Positions 35,243-44,005 of a stretch of DNA of 64,000 bases are shown in pieces (position 1 is the stretch's first letter; each line of letters starts with the position of its first letter). Source of the DNA: Nitrobacteraceae bacterium AZCC 1564 (GTDB taxonomy: Bacteria; Pseudomonadota; Alphaproteobacteria; Rhizobiales; Xanthobacteraceae); contig JBAGRR010000001.1 in NCBI GenBank assembly GCA_036924835.1, positions 4,913,001 through 4,977,000 on the forward strand, read 5' to 3'. Position numbers and translations under genes: made by a program. The notes below the pieces were generated by a model. That model saw only the letters and a program-made list of their open reading frames with translations. It ran no database searches and was not told the origin of the DNA.

Positions 35243-36325
35243 GTTGGGAGTGACCGCCTGAAGTCCATGACACTCGAATAGTTCGAGGACTCCCTTTCCC
35301 TTCAGTTCCACGAGACCGCAGCTTCGGCCCGCGCAGCAATGGCGAACCTCTTCCCAGGCTGCGGCACTCATAAAGATCGATCCTTCGTTGGCGTGCGAGG
35401 TGATACGGGCGGCGGTGTTCACCGTATCTCCCCACAAATCGAACAAATATTGATGCCGGCCCATGACGCCCGCGATCACCGGACCGTTATGAATCCCGAC
35501 GCGGATCGACCAGCCGGGCTTGAGGCTCCGCGAGGTTTCGATCATCGCCCTCGCACAGCGCACCGCGGCGAGCACGCCGTCCTGCATTGGCCTCAGCAGT
35601 CCGGCGGTGGCAAAGAATGCATCCCCGATGGTTTTGATCTTTTCCATCGCATGCGCATCGACGATGTCCTCAAACGCATCAACAAGACCGCGAAGTTCAG
35701 AGACCACCTGCTCCGCAGGGTGGCTGTCGCAGTACTGCGTGAATCCAACGATATCGCTGAACAGCACCGTCACGTCTTCCACGCGGCGCGGCTTGACCTC
35801 GTTCGTCGCCTTTAACTCAGCCAAGGCACTTGGCGGCAGGATGGCTTGCAGCAATTCATCAGCGCGGCGCCGCTCGCGTTGGATCTCTTCGCGGTAGTAG
35901 GCCTCGCGGTCTCGCAGGCGCTTTTTCTCAAGGCACGCGCCGACCCGCGCTCCGAGAATGACGGGATTGAACGGCTTGAGAAGATAGTCGTCGGCGCCAA
36001 GTTCGATACCGCGAACCACGCTGTGAACGTCGTCCACTGCAGAAATCATGATCACGCGGATTTCTTGCAGGGCAGGGCGGGCTTTGAGTTGCTCCAGCAC
36101 TTCATGACCATTCATTCTTGGCATCATGACGTCGAGGAGCATCAGATCCACGGGGCGCTCGGAGAGCATTGACAAGGCCTCGACCCCATCGGCGGCGGTC
36201 AAGACCGTCTCATAGCCCAGGTGTCGTAACCGGCGCAGGAGCAGATAACGATTGTCCTCGTTGTCATCGACGATCAGGATCGTGGGCGAGGGTTCGTTCA
36301 TGAGGGTTCGTTCATGCAAGCTCAT
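35240..36325 (-). CDS. response regulator-adenylate cyclase fusion
   Basis: A 361-residue protein that links a receiver to a class III cyclase. The receiver (residues ~14-130) has ILIVDDNEDN, phosphoacceptor D65 (LMLLDVMMPRM) and K117. A charged helical linker (130-165, signalling-helix-like) leads into the catalytic domain at ~182-345. Metal-binding aspartates are D191 (LFSDIVGF) and D235 (GDAFF); K231 and D297 (FDLWGDTVN) are the residues that select adenine, so cAMP is the expected product. ATG 36301 is an alternative start. It directly follows the receiver gene at 36326 in a minus-strand signalling cluster. The stop is inside a palindromic repeat. Confidence 0.92.
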   Translation of the reverse strand: MSLHERTLMNEPSPTILIVDDNEDNRYLLLRRLRHLGYETVLTAADGVEALSMLSERPVDLMLLDVMMPRMNGHEVLEQLKARPALQEIRVIMISAVDDVHSVVRGIELGADDYLLKPFNPVILGARVGACLEKKRLRDREAYYREEIQRERRRADELLQAILPPSALAELKATNEVKPRRVEDVTVLFSDIVGFTQYCDSHPAEQVVSELRGLVDAFEDIVDAHAMEKIKTIGDAFFATAGLLRPMQDGVLAAVRCARAMIETSRSLKPGWSIRVGIHNGPVIAGVMGRHQYLFDLWGDTVNTAARITSHANEGSIFMSAAAWEEVRHCCAGRSCGLVELKGKGVLELFECHGLQAVTPN

Positions 36326-36697
36326 TCATGTCTTGGCTGTCAGAAGAGTTTCGATCCGATCAAGCAACTGCGGAAAGTTCGTCGGCTTTGCAATGAAATC
36401 ATTGCACCCGACCGCGAGCGCTCGCTCGCGATCCTCCTGCATGGCGTGGGCAGATAGCGCGATGATAGGGACGGCCGCAGTCTCCGGCGCCATACGCAAC
36501 TGCTGCGTCACCTCCCAGCCGTCGAGGACCGGTAGGCCGAGATCCATCAAAATAAGGTCCGGGACCTGGCTTTTGGCCTGCGCCAGACCTTCCGCGCCGT
36601 CGCGTGCAACGAGGACTTCGTAGCCTTTTCGATGCAATCGGCGGGACATCATGTAGATGTTATCTTCGTTGTCCTCAATGTACAGGATCCTGACCAT
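36326..36697 (-). CDS. single-domain response regulator
   Basis: A 123-residue stand-alone receiver from ATG 36697 ([20 protein letters not shown]). The phosphoacceptor is in DLILMDLGLPVLDG, the switch Ser in IIALSAHAM and the lysine in CNDFIAKPTNFPQL; this is the DivK-like type. Its start overlaps the end of the hybrid kinase gene by 23 bp and its stop touches the start of the cyclase gene, so it is part of one operon and probably carries phosphate between these proteins. Confidence 0.92.
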   Translation of the reverse strand: MVRILYIEDNEDNIYMMSRRLHRKGYEVLVARDGAEGLAQAKSQVPDLILMDLGLPVLDGWEVTQQLRMAPETAAVPIIALSAHAMQEDRERALAVGCNDFIAKPTNFPQLLDRIETLLTAKT

Positions 36698-39413
36698 GGC
36701 TCTCGGCTCGCCGTTGCAGTCCATTGATGGGAAGCATGTGCGTGAGGAAGTCACGGATTCTCGTCAGCAACTCGTCGTGGGTGCAACCCGCCTTGGACAC
36801 GAACTCAACAATTCCGTTATTGAGCCGCTTGCGATCCGCTTCGCTGAGGTCTGTGGCAGTTATCACGACGACAGGAATATTTCCGAATGCCGCGTCGCTG
36901 CGGAGCTGCTCAAGGAACTCGAACCCGTCCATCTCCGGCATCATCAGATCGAGCAGGATCAGGCTCGGTCTGCGTTGAGCAAGTTGCTTCAATCCCTGCC
37001 GGCCGTTTTCGGCTTCGACGATACGCCATCCCTCAACGGCAAGTCTTGACGCCAAAAGTCGCCGCATCCGTTCGTCGTCCTCGACGAGAAGAATATCCTT
37101 GTCCGACGGGCTTCCGCTCAAATGGTGCAGAATGGCCCGGAGCCTGCTCCAATCGATCGGCTTGGTAATGTAATCGCTGGCGCCCAGCGCATAGCCCTTG
37201 CTGCGCTCATCAACGATGGTCAGCATGATCACAGGTATAGAAGCCAATTCCGACGATTTGAGTTCTCTGAGCACGTGCCAGCCGTCCAGCTCTGGCATCA
37301 ATACATCCAGAGTGATCAGCGAGGGGTGAAGTTCATGCGCGAGCTTAAGCCCATCCCGTCCTCCTTGTGCGGTCAGGACGTCAAATCCCTCTTTGCTGAG
37401 GAAGCGACGCATCACATCGAGGGCGTCACGATCGTCGTCGATAACAAGCACGCGTGGGGCGGGGCCAATCGTCCGAACGGGAAGGGCGCCCTGCGTAGCC
37501 GGCGGTATCTCGGCGCGCTGTGCTGCCGCACGGGCGACTTGATCTGGCAAGCGAACGGTGAAGACAGCTCCACGACCGGGCATGCTCGCAACGGTGATTT
37601 CTCCACCCATGGCCTGGCACAAGCGCCGGCTGATCGCCAGGCCCAGCCCCGAGCCGCCATATTTGCGGGTCGTCGAGCTATCGGCTTGGGAGAACTCTTG
37701 AAAGAGACGCCCAAGCTGTTCCGCCGTCATCCCGATGCCGGTGTCGGCCACGATGAAGACCAGCCATCCGGTTGATCCGTCCGTTTTGCGCGAAGCTGTC
37801 AGGCGTATCTCGCCGTCCTCCGTGAATTTACACGCATTGCTCAGCAGATTCAGGAGCACTTGACGCACCCGCGTTGCATCCGCCCGCATCACGCCAATGT
37901 CCGCCGGACATTCGACGATGAGTCGGTTGCGATTCTTGTCGGCGATCGATTGGGTGGTCTTCGTCAATTCGCCAACGAGCGCCGCAATATCGAACTCCTC
38001 CACGTACAGATCGAGCTTACCGGCCTCGATCTTGGACAGGTCGAGAATATCGTTGATCAACATGAGAAGATGTTTGCCGGCCCGCACGATGCGGCCCACG
38101 GGCTCGGCAAGTGCGTTATCGCGCTCCTCCTGCGTCTCCTCGTGAAGCAACTCGGCGATTCCGATGATGGCGTTGAGTGGCGTTCGAAGTTCGTGGCTCA
38201 TATTCGCCAGGAATTGGCTCTTTGTCCGGTTTGCGGACTCTGCCTGCTCGCGCGCCTGCTCGAGCTCGATCTGACGGCGCTTCAGCTCGGTGATGTCGGT
38301 GTAGACGAAGACCGTGCCTCCGTCATGCGTCTTACGCTGGGTCACTCGCACCCAGAGATCATTCCGGTACGAATACTCGGCGACGCTGTAAGGCTCGGAA
38401 TGCTGCCTCAGGCGCTCCGCAATCCACTCCTCCGGGGTACGCCCATTCAGGTCGGGCACAGAGCGCGCAATGGCTGCCTCGAGGATTTCGCGAAAGCTCG
38501 TGCCAGGGCGGAAGAGGTCTGCCCGCTGAGGGTAGATCTCTCGTACGCGCTCGTTGCACACCACGATGCGGTCGTCCGCATCATAGAGAACAAATCCGTC
38601 CGAGATGGTTGCGATTGCCGCCGCAAGCGTCTTGCGCTCGTGTTCCCGTTCGGCGGTCAGCCGGTCCCGCTCCGTGAGGGTGTCGCGGAAGACCGCCAAC
38701 GTCTTTGCCATGGCACCGATCTCGTCGTGGCCCGCCGCCGGAATCGGGACTGCCACGTTCCCGGCGTTGAGGCCATTGATCGCCACCACAAGCCGCCGGA
38801 GCGGCTGCGTGATCGAGCGCAACAAGAAGAAGGTCAGGAGCGCAGCGAGAATTGCGACCGTCACTGCGACCCCTTGCGTGATCCTGGTCGCAGTGGCGAC
38901 ATCCGCAAGCGCACGGTCGCGGCCGGCTGCCGCCTCACTGGTCAGGTCAGTGACGATCGATCTGAGCTGCTCATCGATCACTGCACTGTGTTGTCGCGCC
39001 TGAGCCAGGAGCGTGTTGCCCATCACGCGACGATCAGCCGTGTACTCCTCGACGGCATCAGCGGCCAATTTCTGAAACTGCGCGAGTTCTGTGCGAACCG
39101 ATGCGATGCGATTGGGTTTCCTCGCGGCCAATTGATCGAGAAGATGCTCCATCCGGTCCCGGGCTGCCGCCGCGTTCTTTTCCGAGAGCGTCAGCATGCT
39201 GACGGCGAGGTCCGTCATCCAATAGCGCATCTCTCCAAACGCGACGCGCGCACCATTCGCCGATTCAATGACGTCGATCAAATCGGCCACTTCAGATACG
39301 ACCGCCGAATTGTTCGCCAGCTTGCGCGTGAGATAGGTATCCGTTCCCCAGATCACGAGGAGCAATGCGCTCGACAGAAGAATGATCCGCGTTCGGATAT
39401 TCAATCGCGACAT
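36675..39413 (-). CDS. hybrid sensor histidine kinase with two C-terminal receivers
   Basis: A 912-residue inner-membrane kinase from ATG 39413. Order: transmembrane helix 1 ([19 protein letters not shown]), periplasmic four-helix sensor (~35-180), helix 2, HAMP ([20 protein letters not shown]), PAS-like domain (~265-380, including [20 protein letters not shown]), HisKA with the His near residue 405 ([18 protein letters not shown]), HATPase_c ([24 protein letters not shown]), receiver 1 ([23 protein letters not shown]) and receiver 2 ([21 protein letters not shown]). The frame upstream of 39413 runs into a repeat and is not native. It heads the operon with the receiver and cyclase; the c-heme protein gene upstream is on the same strand. 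Confidence 0.93.
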   Translation of the reverse strand: MSRLNIRTRIILLSSALLLVIWGTDTYLTRKLANNSAVVSEVADLIDVIESANGARVAFGEMRYWMTDLAVSMLTLSEKNAAAARDRMEHLLDQLAARKPNRIASVRTELAQFQKLAADAVEEYTADRRVMGNTLLAQARQHSAVIDEQLRSIVTDLTSEAAAGRDRALADVATATRITQGVAVTVAILAALLTFFLLRSITQPLRRLVVAINGLNAGNVAVPIPAAGHDEIGAMAKTLAVFRDTLTERDRLTAEREHERKTLAAAIATISDGFVLYDADDRIVVCNERVREIYPQRADLFRPGTSFREILEAAIARSVPDLNGRTPEEWIAERLRQHSEPYSVAEYSYRNDLWVRVTQRKTHDGGTVFVYTDITELKRRQIELEQAREQAESANRTKSQFLANMSHELRTPLNAIIGIAELLHEETQEERDNALAEPVGRIVRAGKHLLMLINDILDLSKIEAGKLDLYVEEFDIAALVGELTKTTQSIADKNRNRLIVECPADIGVMRADATRVRQVLLNLLSNACKFTEDGEIRLTASRKTDGSTGWLVFIVADTGIGMTAEQLGRLFQEFSQADSSTTRKYGGSGLGLAISRRLCQAMGGEITVASMPGRGAVFTVRLPDQVARAAAQRAEIPPATQGALPVRTIGPAPRVLVIDDDRDALDVMRRFLSKEGFDVLTAQGGRDGLKLAHELHPSLITLDVLMPELDGWHVLRELKSSELASIPVIMLTIVDERSKGYALGASDYITKPIDWSRLRAILHHLSGSPSDKDILLVEDDERMRRLLASRLAVEGWRIVEAENGRQGLKQLAQRRPSLILLDLMMPEMDGFEFLEQLRSDAAFGNIPVVVITATDLSEADRKRLNNGIVEFVSKAGCTHDELLTRIRDFLTHMLPINGLQRRAESHGQDPVH

Positions 39414-39438
39414 CGTCGCAAGCCTCGCAATTCTCATG

Positions 39439-39768
39439 CTAGTGGAGTGGATTTGACATTCGCTACCCACCTAGTGTCCCGATTCCGAAGTTCGCATCAT
39501 TCCGCAGCACGTTCGTTTGCGAGCTTCGGAATCGAAGGACACTAGCAAGTTATTGTTCTAGTGTGGCTTTGGTTCAGAAGTCCGCATTATGGACTTGCTG
39601 CACGAATGATGCGGACTTCTGAACCGCCACACTAGCGGCGAGTTCGTCAAGCGAATGTCAAATCCAAAACTCCACTAGAAGTTTATATTTGCTAGTGGTC
39701 CTTTGATTCTAACATTCGCAGGTGGCGCCTGCTGAAACGGGATGCGAATGTTAGAATCGGACCACTAG
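39439..39768. repeat. nested CTAG element followed by a further hairpin
   Basis: The outer stem (39439-39470 with 39636-39678) pairs GATTTGACATTCGC with GCGAATGTCAAATC and CTAGTGGAG with CTCCACTAG. It encloses hairpin 39471-39545 (GATTCCGAAGTTCGC / GCGAGCTTCGGAATC) and hairpin 39558-39635 (GGTTCAGAAGTCCGC / GCGGACTTCTGAACC), joined by the 12-nt CAAGTTATTGTT. A 13-nt linker AAGTTTATATTTG then leads to hairpin 39692-39768 (GATTCTAACATTCGC / GCGAATGTTAGAATC). The whole fills the space between the c-heme gene and the hybrid kinase. Confidence 0.93.
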
Positions 39769-39769
39769 G

Positions 39770-40543
39770 CTATTGGTACAGAATGATGCTGATGACGCCG
39801 CCCAGCTCGTTCAAATTCGCGCCTTCCTTCGGGTAGCCTGTGATGTCGACTTCGCCTTTTGGCGAACCGTGGCAAGCCAGGCAGGACTTGTCGTAGTACT
39901 GCGGCACCATGACTCGGAACGCGGGACGCCCGCCCGTTTCGACAGCAATCGAATAGGCCTGGTCGCGCGGCCAGTTTGGTGCGAGCAGCTTTGATTTGAT
40001 GACGTCAGTCTCCCAGGCGTCCGGACGTGCCTTTCGGTTGCGGATGCGATCGGCCGGCCCCGTGAGCTTGACTTCAGCTTCACCCTTTGCCTTGCGGGCG
40101 AAGGCTTCGTTCACCAGGCGCGCGAACAAGGCCGGAATGAATCCCTTGAAGGCGGCTCCCTTCGCGTTGATCGTTGCCTGATTGGCGTCCATCACCTCGA
40201 CTATCGCGTCCATTTGGGCGCGCAGCAGTCGGCCATGTCGCGAGGCTGGGTCGATGGTTGCGGGATCGAGGCCGGTTGTCGTGCGATAGATTTCGCGTGC
40301 CTGCCTGATAAACGCATCGCCGCTCAGGCCCTTGTCGCCGATCTTTGGATCATCGATCCGGTCCTGCTCACGGGAGATGACAGTTTCGCCGGCGACCAGC
40401 ATGTCGGCCAGGCTCTTGCCGATCAATAGATCCTCGCGCAGATCTTCGCTCTCCGAGCCCGCGTCAATCACCGATGCCGGGATTGTGCCCATCAAGAAAA
40501 GGGCTACCGTCACTGTCACCCACGAATGCCTGGACCGGACCAT
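39770..40543 (-). CDS. DUF3365 (Tll0287-like) c-type heme protein
   Basis: A 257-residue exported protein. A signal peptide or anchor (WVTVTVALFLMGTIPASVI) is followed by a helical domain and a C-terminal heme site CLACH (C221, C224, H225) in YYDKSCLACHGSPKGEVDI. DVIKSKLLAPNWPRDQA and VETGGRPAFRVMVPQYYDKS match the DUF3365/Tll0287 fold, a PAS-like heme module proposed to sense redox or small gases. It is upstream of the hybrid kinase, separated only by a repeat array, so it is a good candidate for the periplasmic sensor of that pathway. Confidence 0.85.
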   Translation of the reverse strand: MVRSRHSWVTVTVALFLMGTIPASVIDAGSESEDLREDLLIGKSLADMLVAGETVISREQDRIDDPKIGDKGLSGDAFIRQAREIYRTTTGLDPATIDPASRHGRLLRAQMDAIVEVMDANQATINAKGAAFKGFIPALFARLVNEAFARKAKGEAEVKLTGPADRIRNRKARPDAWETDVIKSKLLAPNWPRDQAYSIAVETGGRPAFRVMVPQYYDKSCLACHGSPKGEVDITGYPKEGANLNELGGVISIILYQ

Positions 40544-40582
40544 CGCTTCGTCTCGCTGTGACTGAGCAAGTATAGGTATAAG

Positions 40583-43039
40583 TCAATGCCCCTCAATCGC
40601 CGCCATCACCTTCGCCGGGGTGAACGGGACCGAGCGCAACCGCACGCCGATGGCGTCGAACACGGCGTTCGAGATCGCCGATGGCACGATGACGGATGCA
40701 GGCTCGCCCGCGCCCCAGGGTTTCTCATTCGGACGATCGATCAGCTCGATGATGACGTCCGGCACCTCGGGAAACGTCAGGATTGGGTATGTTGCCCAAT
40801 GCAGGCTCGTCACCGCTGATCGGTCAAAGAGAACTTCCTCTTTCAACGTGCGGCTGACGGTCTGGATGACATTTCCCTCGATCTGATTCCTGACGCCGTC
40901 CGGGTTAATGATCTGCCCGCAGTCGTGCACGATGAGGAACCGCTGCACGTTGATCTCGCCAGTTCGCCGGTCGATCTCGACCTCAGCGACGGCGCCGACA
41001 TAGGTGCGGCCCAGATCATATTTCACGTAGCTGATTCCTCTTCCCGTCACTCGCTCTCCCTTGACGTCCTTGCGGGGAGAGGGGCGTTTATCCCATCTCG
41101 TGAGAGCAGCCAGACGCACCAGAAGCTCGGCACCGCGCGGATCGTTGAGATGGCCAAGGCGAAAATCGAGCGGGTCGGCACCAACAAAAGCAGCGAGCTC
41201 ATCAACGAAACATTCGTTAGCGAAAGTATTTTGCAGCCGCCCCGGTGACCGAACCCATGACCAGCGCAGTGGCGCTTCTGCAAGGATATGCGCGAGGGTC
41301 TTGATGTTTGGAAACGTGTAGGGGATCGCCGAGTTGGTGGTCATCACATTGGGGAAGGCGAACCGGTACGGCTCCGTTATCGGTCCAGTGGACACGCCGG
41401 CGAGCGTGGCCGCGATCAGTGGCACCGGCGCGAGGCCATCCTCAGGAACGAAGAACTCCGACTCCCAGGCGATCACCTTGCCTTCGTCATCAACTCCGGC
41501 ACGGACGTCGATCAGTATTGGCGGACCTTTGGGATCCCAGCCGTGCTCGTCAGCGCGCATCCACTGGACGCGAACTGGTCTGCCGCCCATCGCGCGCGAG
41601 AGGAGAGCAGCGTCGCCGGCCGCGTCTTCGTGCCCGTTGCGGCCGTAACAGCCCGAACCCTCGACATAGAGACAGCGCACATTGTCGGGTGGCATATCCA
41701 TCATCGCGACGAGCTGTCGTCTCAACCTATGCGTCGCCTGAGAGGCGCTCCAACATGTAAGCGTCCCGTTGCTGATCTCGACGACAGCACAAGACGGACT
41801 GATCGAACCGTGGGTGTGGATGGCGAAATCGTACGTTGCCGAGATGCGTTTCGGCGCATCACCGAGCGCCTTGGTGCTATCACCGACATTGGAGGTCACC
41901 TGATCGCCATTGGTTTTGGTGGCGCGAACGTGCTCCCAGAGGTGAGCGCGCTCCGGCAGTCCTTTCCATTCTGACCAGGTCGCCTTCAGCTTGCGTGCGG
42001 CCTGAATGGCGCCCCATTCGGTTGTTGCCACGACGCCCAGGAAGTCGCCTTCGCGGATCACCTTGAGGAGGCTAGGCACGTCATTCACGGAGGATTCGTC
42101 GACACTCTCGAGGCGAGCACCGATGGCCAACGGGCGAACCACGCGGCCGTGCAGCATTCCGTCGACACGGAAATCTTGCATGTAGGTGAAATGTCCGGTC
42201 GCCTTTTCTGGAATATCGGGACGCGCCGCAGACGTGCCCACCACCGTGTACGTCGCCGGGTCCTTCACAGGCGCTTTGTTGTCGATCTTCAGCGAGAACG
42301 TGCCGCCGCCGACAAGCTCGGCAGCTCCGTCGACACTCTCGAGGCGAGCACCGATGGCCAACGGGCGAACCACGCGGCCGTGCAGCATTCCGTCGACACG
42401 GAAATCTTGCATGTAGGTGAAATGTCCGGTCGCCTTTTCTGGAATATCGGGACGCGCCGCAGACGTGCCCACCACCGTGTACGTCGCCGGGTCCTTCACA
42501 GGCGCTTTGTTGTCGATCTTCAGCGAGAACGTGCCGCCGCCGACAAGCTCGGCATAGGACGCGCTTCTGCCTTGACCTGCGATCATGCCGCTCTCGATGC
42601 GAAGCTCCGTCGTCGGCACGCCCAAGCGATCTGCGGCGATTTCGGCCAGCGCTTTGCGCGCTGTCGCCGCGGCCCGTCGTATCTGCATCCCGCCGATCTG
42701 AATCGAGAGGCTTCCCCAGGTTGGGCCCTGGTCCGGTGTGAGCGCGGTGTCACCCTGGATGAGGCTGACTTGGTCGAGCGGCACGTCGAGCTCTTCGGCC
42801 GCGATCTGCATCAGCGCGGTGGGTAATCCAGTCCCGAGGTCGACTTTGCCGGTATACACGGTGACCCGCCCGTCAGCATCGATCGATAGGAATCCGTCGA
42901 CCTCGTCGGATGCGACGTTCTTTTTTGCGGCGCTGCTCTGCGCCAAGGCGGAACGCACCTGTCCCGCGAGCGTGAAGGTGACGAAGAGCGCACCGCCGGC
43001 TTTCAACACGTCACGACGGGTGGAGACGACATCCAGCAT
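40583..43039 (-). CDS. xanthine dehydrogenase-family molybdopterin-binding subunit (IorB-like), with internal duplication
   Basis: An 818-residue large subunit of a molybdenum hydroxylase, from ATG 43039, carrying a Tat leader (STRRDVLKAGGALFVTFTLA). Recognisable parts include VYTGKVDLGTGLPTALMQIA, EGSGCYGRNGHEDAAGDAAL, WSWVRSPGRLQNTFANECFV and the C-terminal VHDCGQIINPDGVRNQIEGN with WGAGEPASV near the end, which holds the catalytic Glu. This is the isoquinoline 1-oxidoreductase beta / aldehyde dehydrogenase type without FAD subunit. Residues about 162-238 and 239-315 are identical copies produced by a 231-bp in-frame duplication. The unduplicated length would be 741 residues, which fits the family. 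The substrate is unknown. Confidence 0.92.
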   Translation of the reverse strand: MLDVVSTRRDVLKAGGALFVTFTLAGQVRSALAQSSAAKKNVASDEVDGFLSIDADGRVTVYTGKVDLGTGLPTALMQIAAEELDVPLDQVSLIQGDTALTPDQGPTWGSLSIQIGGMQIRRAAATARKALAEIAADRLGVPTTELRIESGMIAGQGRSASYAELVGGGTFSLKIDNKAPVKDPATYTVVGTSAARPDIPEKATGHFTYMQDFRVDGMLHGRVVRPLAIGARLESVDGAAELVGGGTFSLKIDNKAPVKDPATYTVVGTSAARPDIPEKATGHFTYMQDFRVDGMLHGRVVRPLAIGARLESVDESSVNDVPSLLKVIREGDFLGVVATTEWGAIQAARKLKATWSEWKGLPERAHLWEHVRATKTNGDQVTSNVGDSTKALGDAPKRISATYDFAIHTHGSISPSCAVVEISNGTLTCWSASQATHRLRRQLVAMMDMPPDNVRCLYVEGSGCYGRNGHEDAAGDAALLSRAMGGRPVRVQWMRADEHGWDPKGPPILIDVRAGVDDEGKVIAWESEFFVPEDGLAPVPLIAATLAGVSTGPITEPYRFAFPNVMTTNSAIPYTFPNIKTLAHILAEAPLRWSWVRSPGRLQNTFANECFVDELAAFVGADPLDFRLGHLNDPRGAELLVRLAALTRWDKRPSPRKDVKGERVTGRGISYVKYDLGRTYVGAVAEVEIDRRTGEINVQRFLIVHDCGQIINPDGVRNQIEGNVIQTVSRTLKEEVLFDRSAVTSLHWATYPILTFPEVPDVIIELIDRPNEKPWGAGEPASVIVPSAISNAVFDAIGVRLRSVPFTPAKVMAAIEGH
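42097..42554. repeat. perfect 231-bp in-frame tandem duplication
   Basis: Bases 42097-42323 and 42328-42554 are identical over 227 bp by direct comparison, with a 4-base junction GCTC, giving a period of 231 bp (77 codons). It lies in the molybdenum hydroxylase gene and keeps the reading frame. Confidence 0.95.
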
Positions 43040-43055
43040 CTTTGTCTCCTTTGTC

Positions 43056-43523
43056 TCACGCCGTCCCGGCCGCCCGCTGCACTGCCCGAACGATGCGAAG
43101 ATGCGTGCCGCAACGGCAGAGATTGTCAGCAAGCGCCTTCTTGATCTGCGGAACGGTCGGGTTCTTGGTTTTTGCGAGGAGGGCGGTCGCGCTGATGATC
43201 ATGCCATTGAGGCAGAAGCCGCACTGCGCGGCCTGTTCGTCGATAAAGGCTTGCTGAACAGGCGAGGGATGCTCCGGACTGCCGAGTCCCTCGAGCGTCA
43301 CGATCTTCTTGTTTGCGACCTTGGTGAGTGGGGTTTCACAGGAGAGCGCAGGCTCGGAGTCCAAAAGCACGGCGCAGGTGCCGCACTGGCCCAGTCCGCA
43401 GCCGAAGCGCGGACCCTTCAATTCAAGATGATCTCGCAGTGCATAGAGAAGCGGCATGCCCGGGTCATCGACTTCAATCGTGACCGCGCGGCCGTTGACA
43501 TCGAGCGAAACCGACGTGGGCAT
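43056..43523 (-). CDS. [2Fe-2S] subunit of molybdenum hydroxylase (IorA-like)
   Basis: A 155-residue electron-transfer subunit from ATG 43523. The N-terminal plant-type ferredoxin cluster ligands are in GPRFGCGLGQCGTCAVLL with a fourth Cys in PALSCETP; the C-terminal helical cluster ligands are in QCGFCLNGM and NLCRCGTH. It passes electrons from the molybdopterin subunit, whose gene starts 16 bp downstream, presumably to a cytochrome c since no FAD subunit is present. A CTAG array lies immediately upstream, where the promoter should be. Confidence 0.94.
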   Translation of the reverse strand: MPTSVSLDVNGRAVTIEVDDPGMPLLYALRDHLELKGPRFGCGLGQCGTCAVLLDSEPALSCETPLTKVANKKIVTLEGLGSPEHPSPVQQAFIDEQAAQCGFCLNGMIISATALLAKTKNPTVPQIKKALADNLCRCGTHLRIVRAVQRAAGTA

Positions 43524-43550
43524 GCGTCCCTCCCACAATCGTAGCTATTG

Positions 43551-43716
43551 CTAGTGTCCCGAATCCAAAGTCCGCCTCATCGTGCAGCGCGCTCTGTAGC
43601 GGACTTGGATTCGAGAGGACACTAGTAAATCTATGATTCTAGTGTGGTTCAGGTTCAGAAGTTCGCTGGAAGGACCCGCAGAGAAAATCGGGCGAACTTC
43701 TGAACCACCACACTAG
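43551..43716. repeat. CTAG-hairpin array of two hairpins (inverted orientation)
   Basis: Hairpin 43551-43625 is type A (AATCCAAAGTCCGC / GCGGACTTGGATT). Hairpin 43639-43716 is type B (GTTCAGAAGTTCGC / GCGAACTTCTGAAC). The 13-nt linker TAAATCTATGATT is the reverse complement of the linker form found at 45770 and 47639, so the array lies in the opposite orientation. Confidence 0.93.
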
Positions 43717-43856
43717 TAACTTATACTCCCTTCGGGGGTTGTTTGAACGTACTCCTTTCGAGAGGGCTTTTCGCTTGATTTGCATCGACTGCACGGACTG
43801 GCTCTAAGTCGCCCGCATCACCATGTCTGCTTGTGGCCACCTAGGAGTACACGGCA

Positions 43857-44005
43857 CTAGTGTCCCGAATCCAAAGTTCGCCTCATTGTGCAGCGCGCTC
43901 CGTAGCGAACTTCGGATTCGGATCGTTCTAGTGTGGTTCAGGTTCAGAAGTTCGCAGGACAGACTCGCGGGAAAAGTGGAGCGAACTTCTGAACCACCAC
44001 ACGAG
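43857..44005. repeat. CTAG-hairpin array touching a start codon
   Basis: The first hairpin (43857 to about 43922) has arms AATCCAAAGTTCGC and GCGAACTTCGGATT and has lost its closing CTAG. The second (43928-44005) is type B, with arms GTTCAGAAGTTCGC and GCGAACTTCTGAAC, and ends CGAG. The next base is the A of the ATG of the MpaB-like gene. Confidence 0.9.

Noticed and set aside
37860-39545. 561-codon open frame on the plus strand
   Set aside because: It lies antisense to the hybrid histidine kinase, whose domains are clear; long antisense frames are normal in GC-rich DNA. It also crosses a repeat array at its end.
43551-44005. rho-independent terminators
   Set aside because: The hairpins have long loops, no T-tract after the stem, and occur upstream of genes as well as downstream, so termination is not their defining role, although they may weaken read-through.
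43823-44005. N-terminal extension of the MpaB-like protein
   Set aside because: The frame is open but is made of repeat-derived sequence; homologous repeats elsewhere are non-coding.
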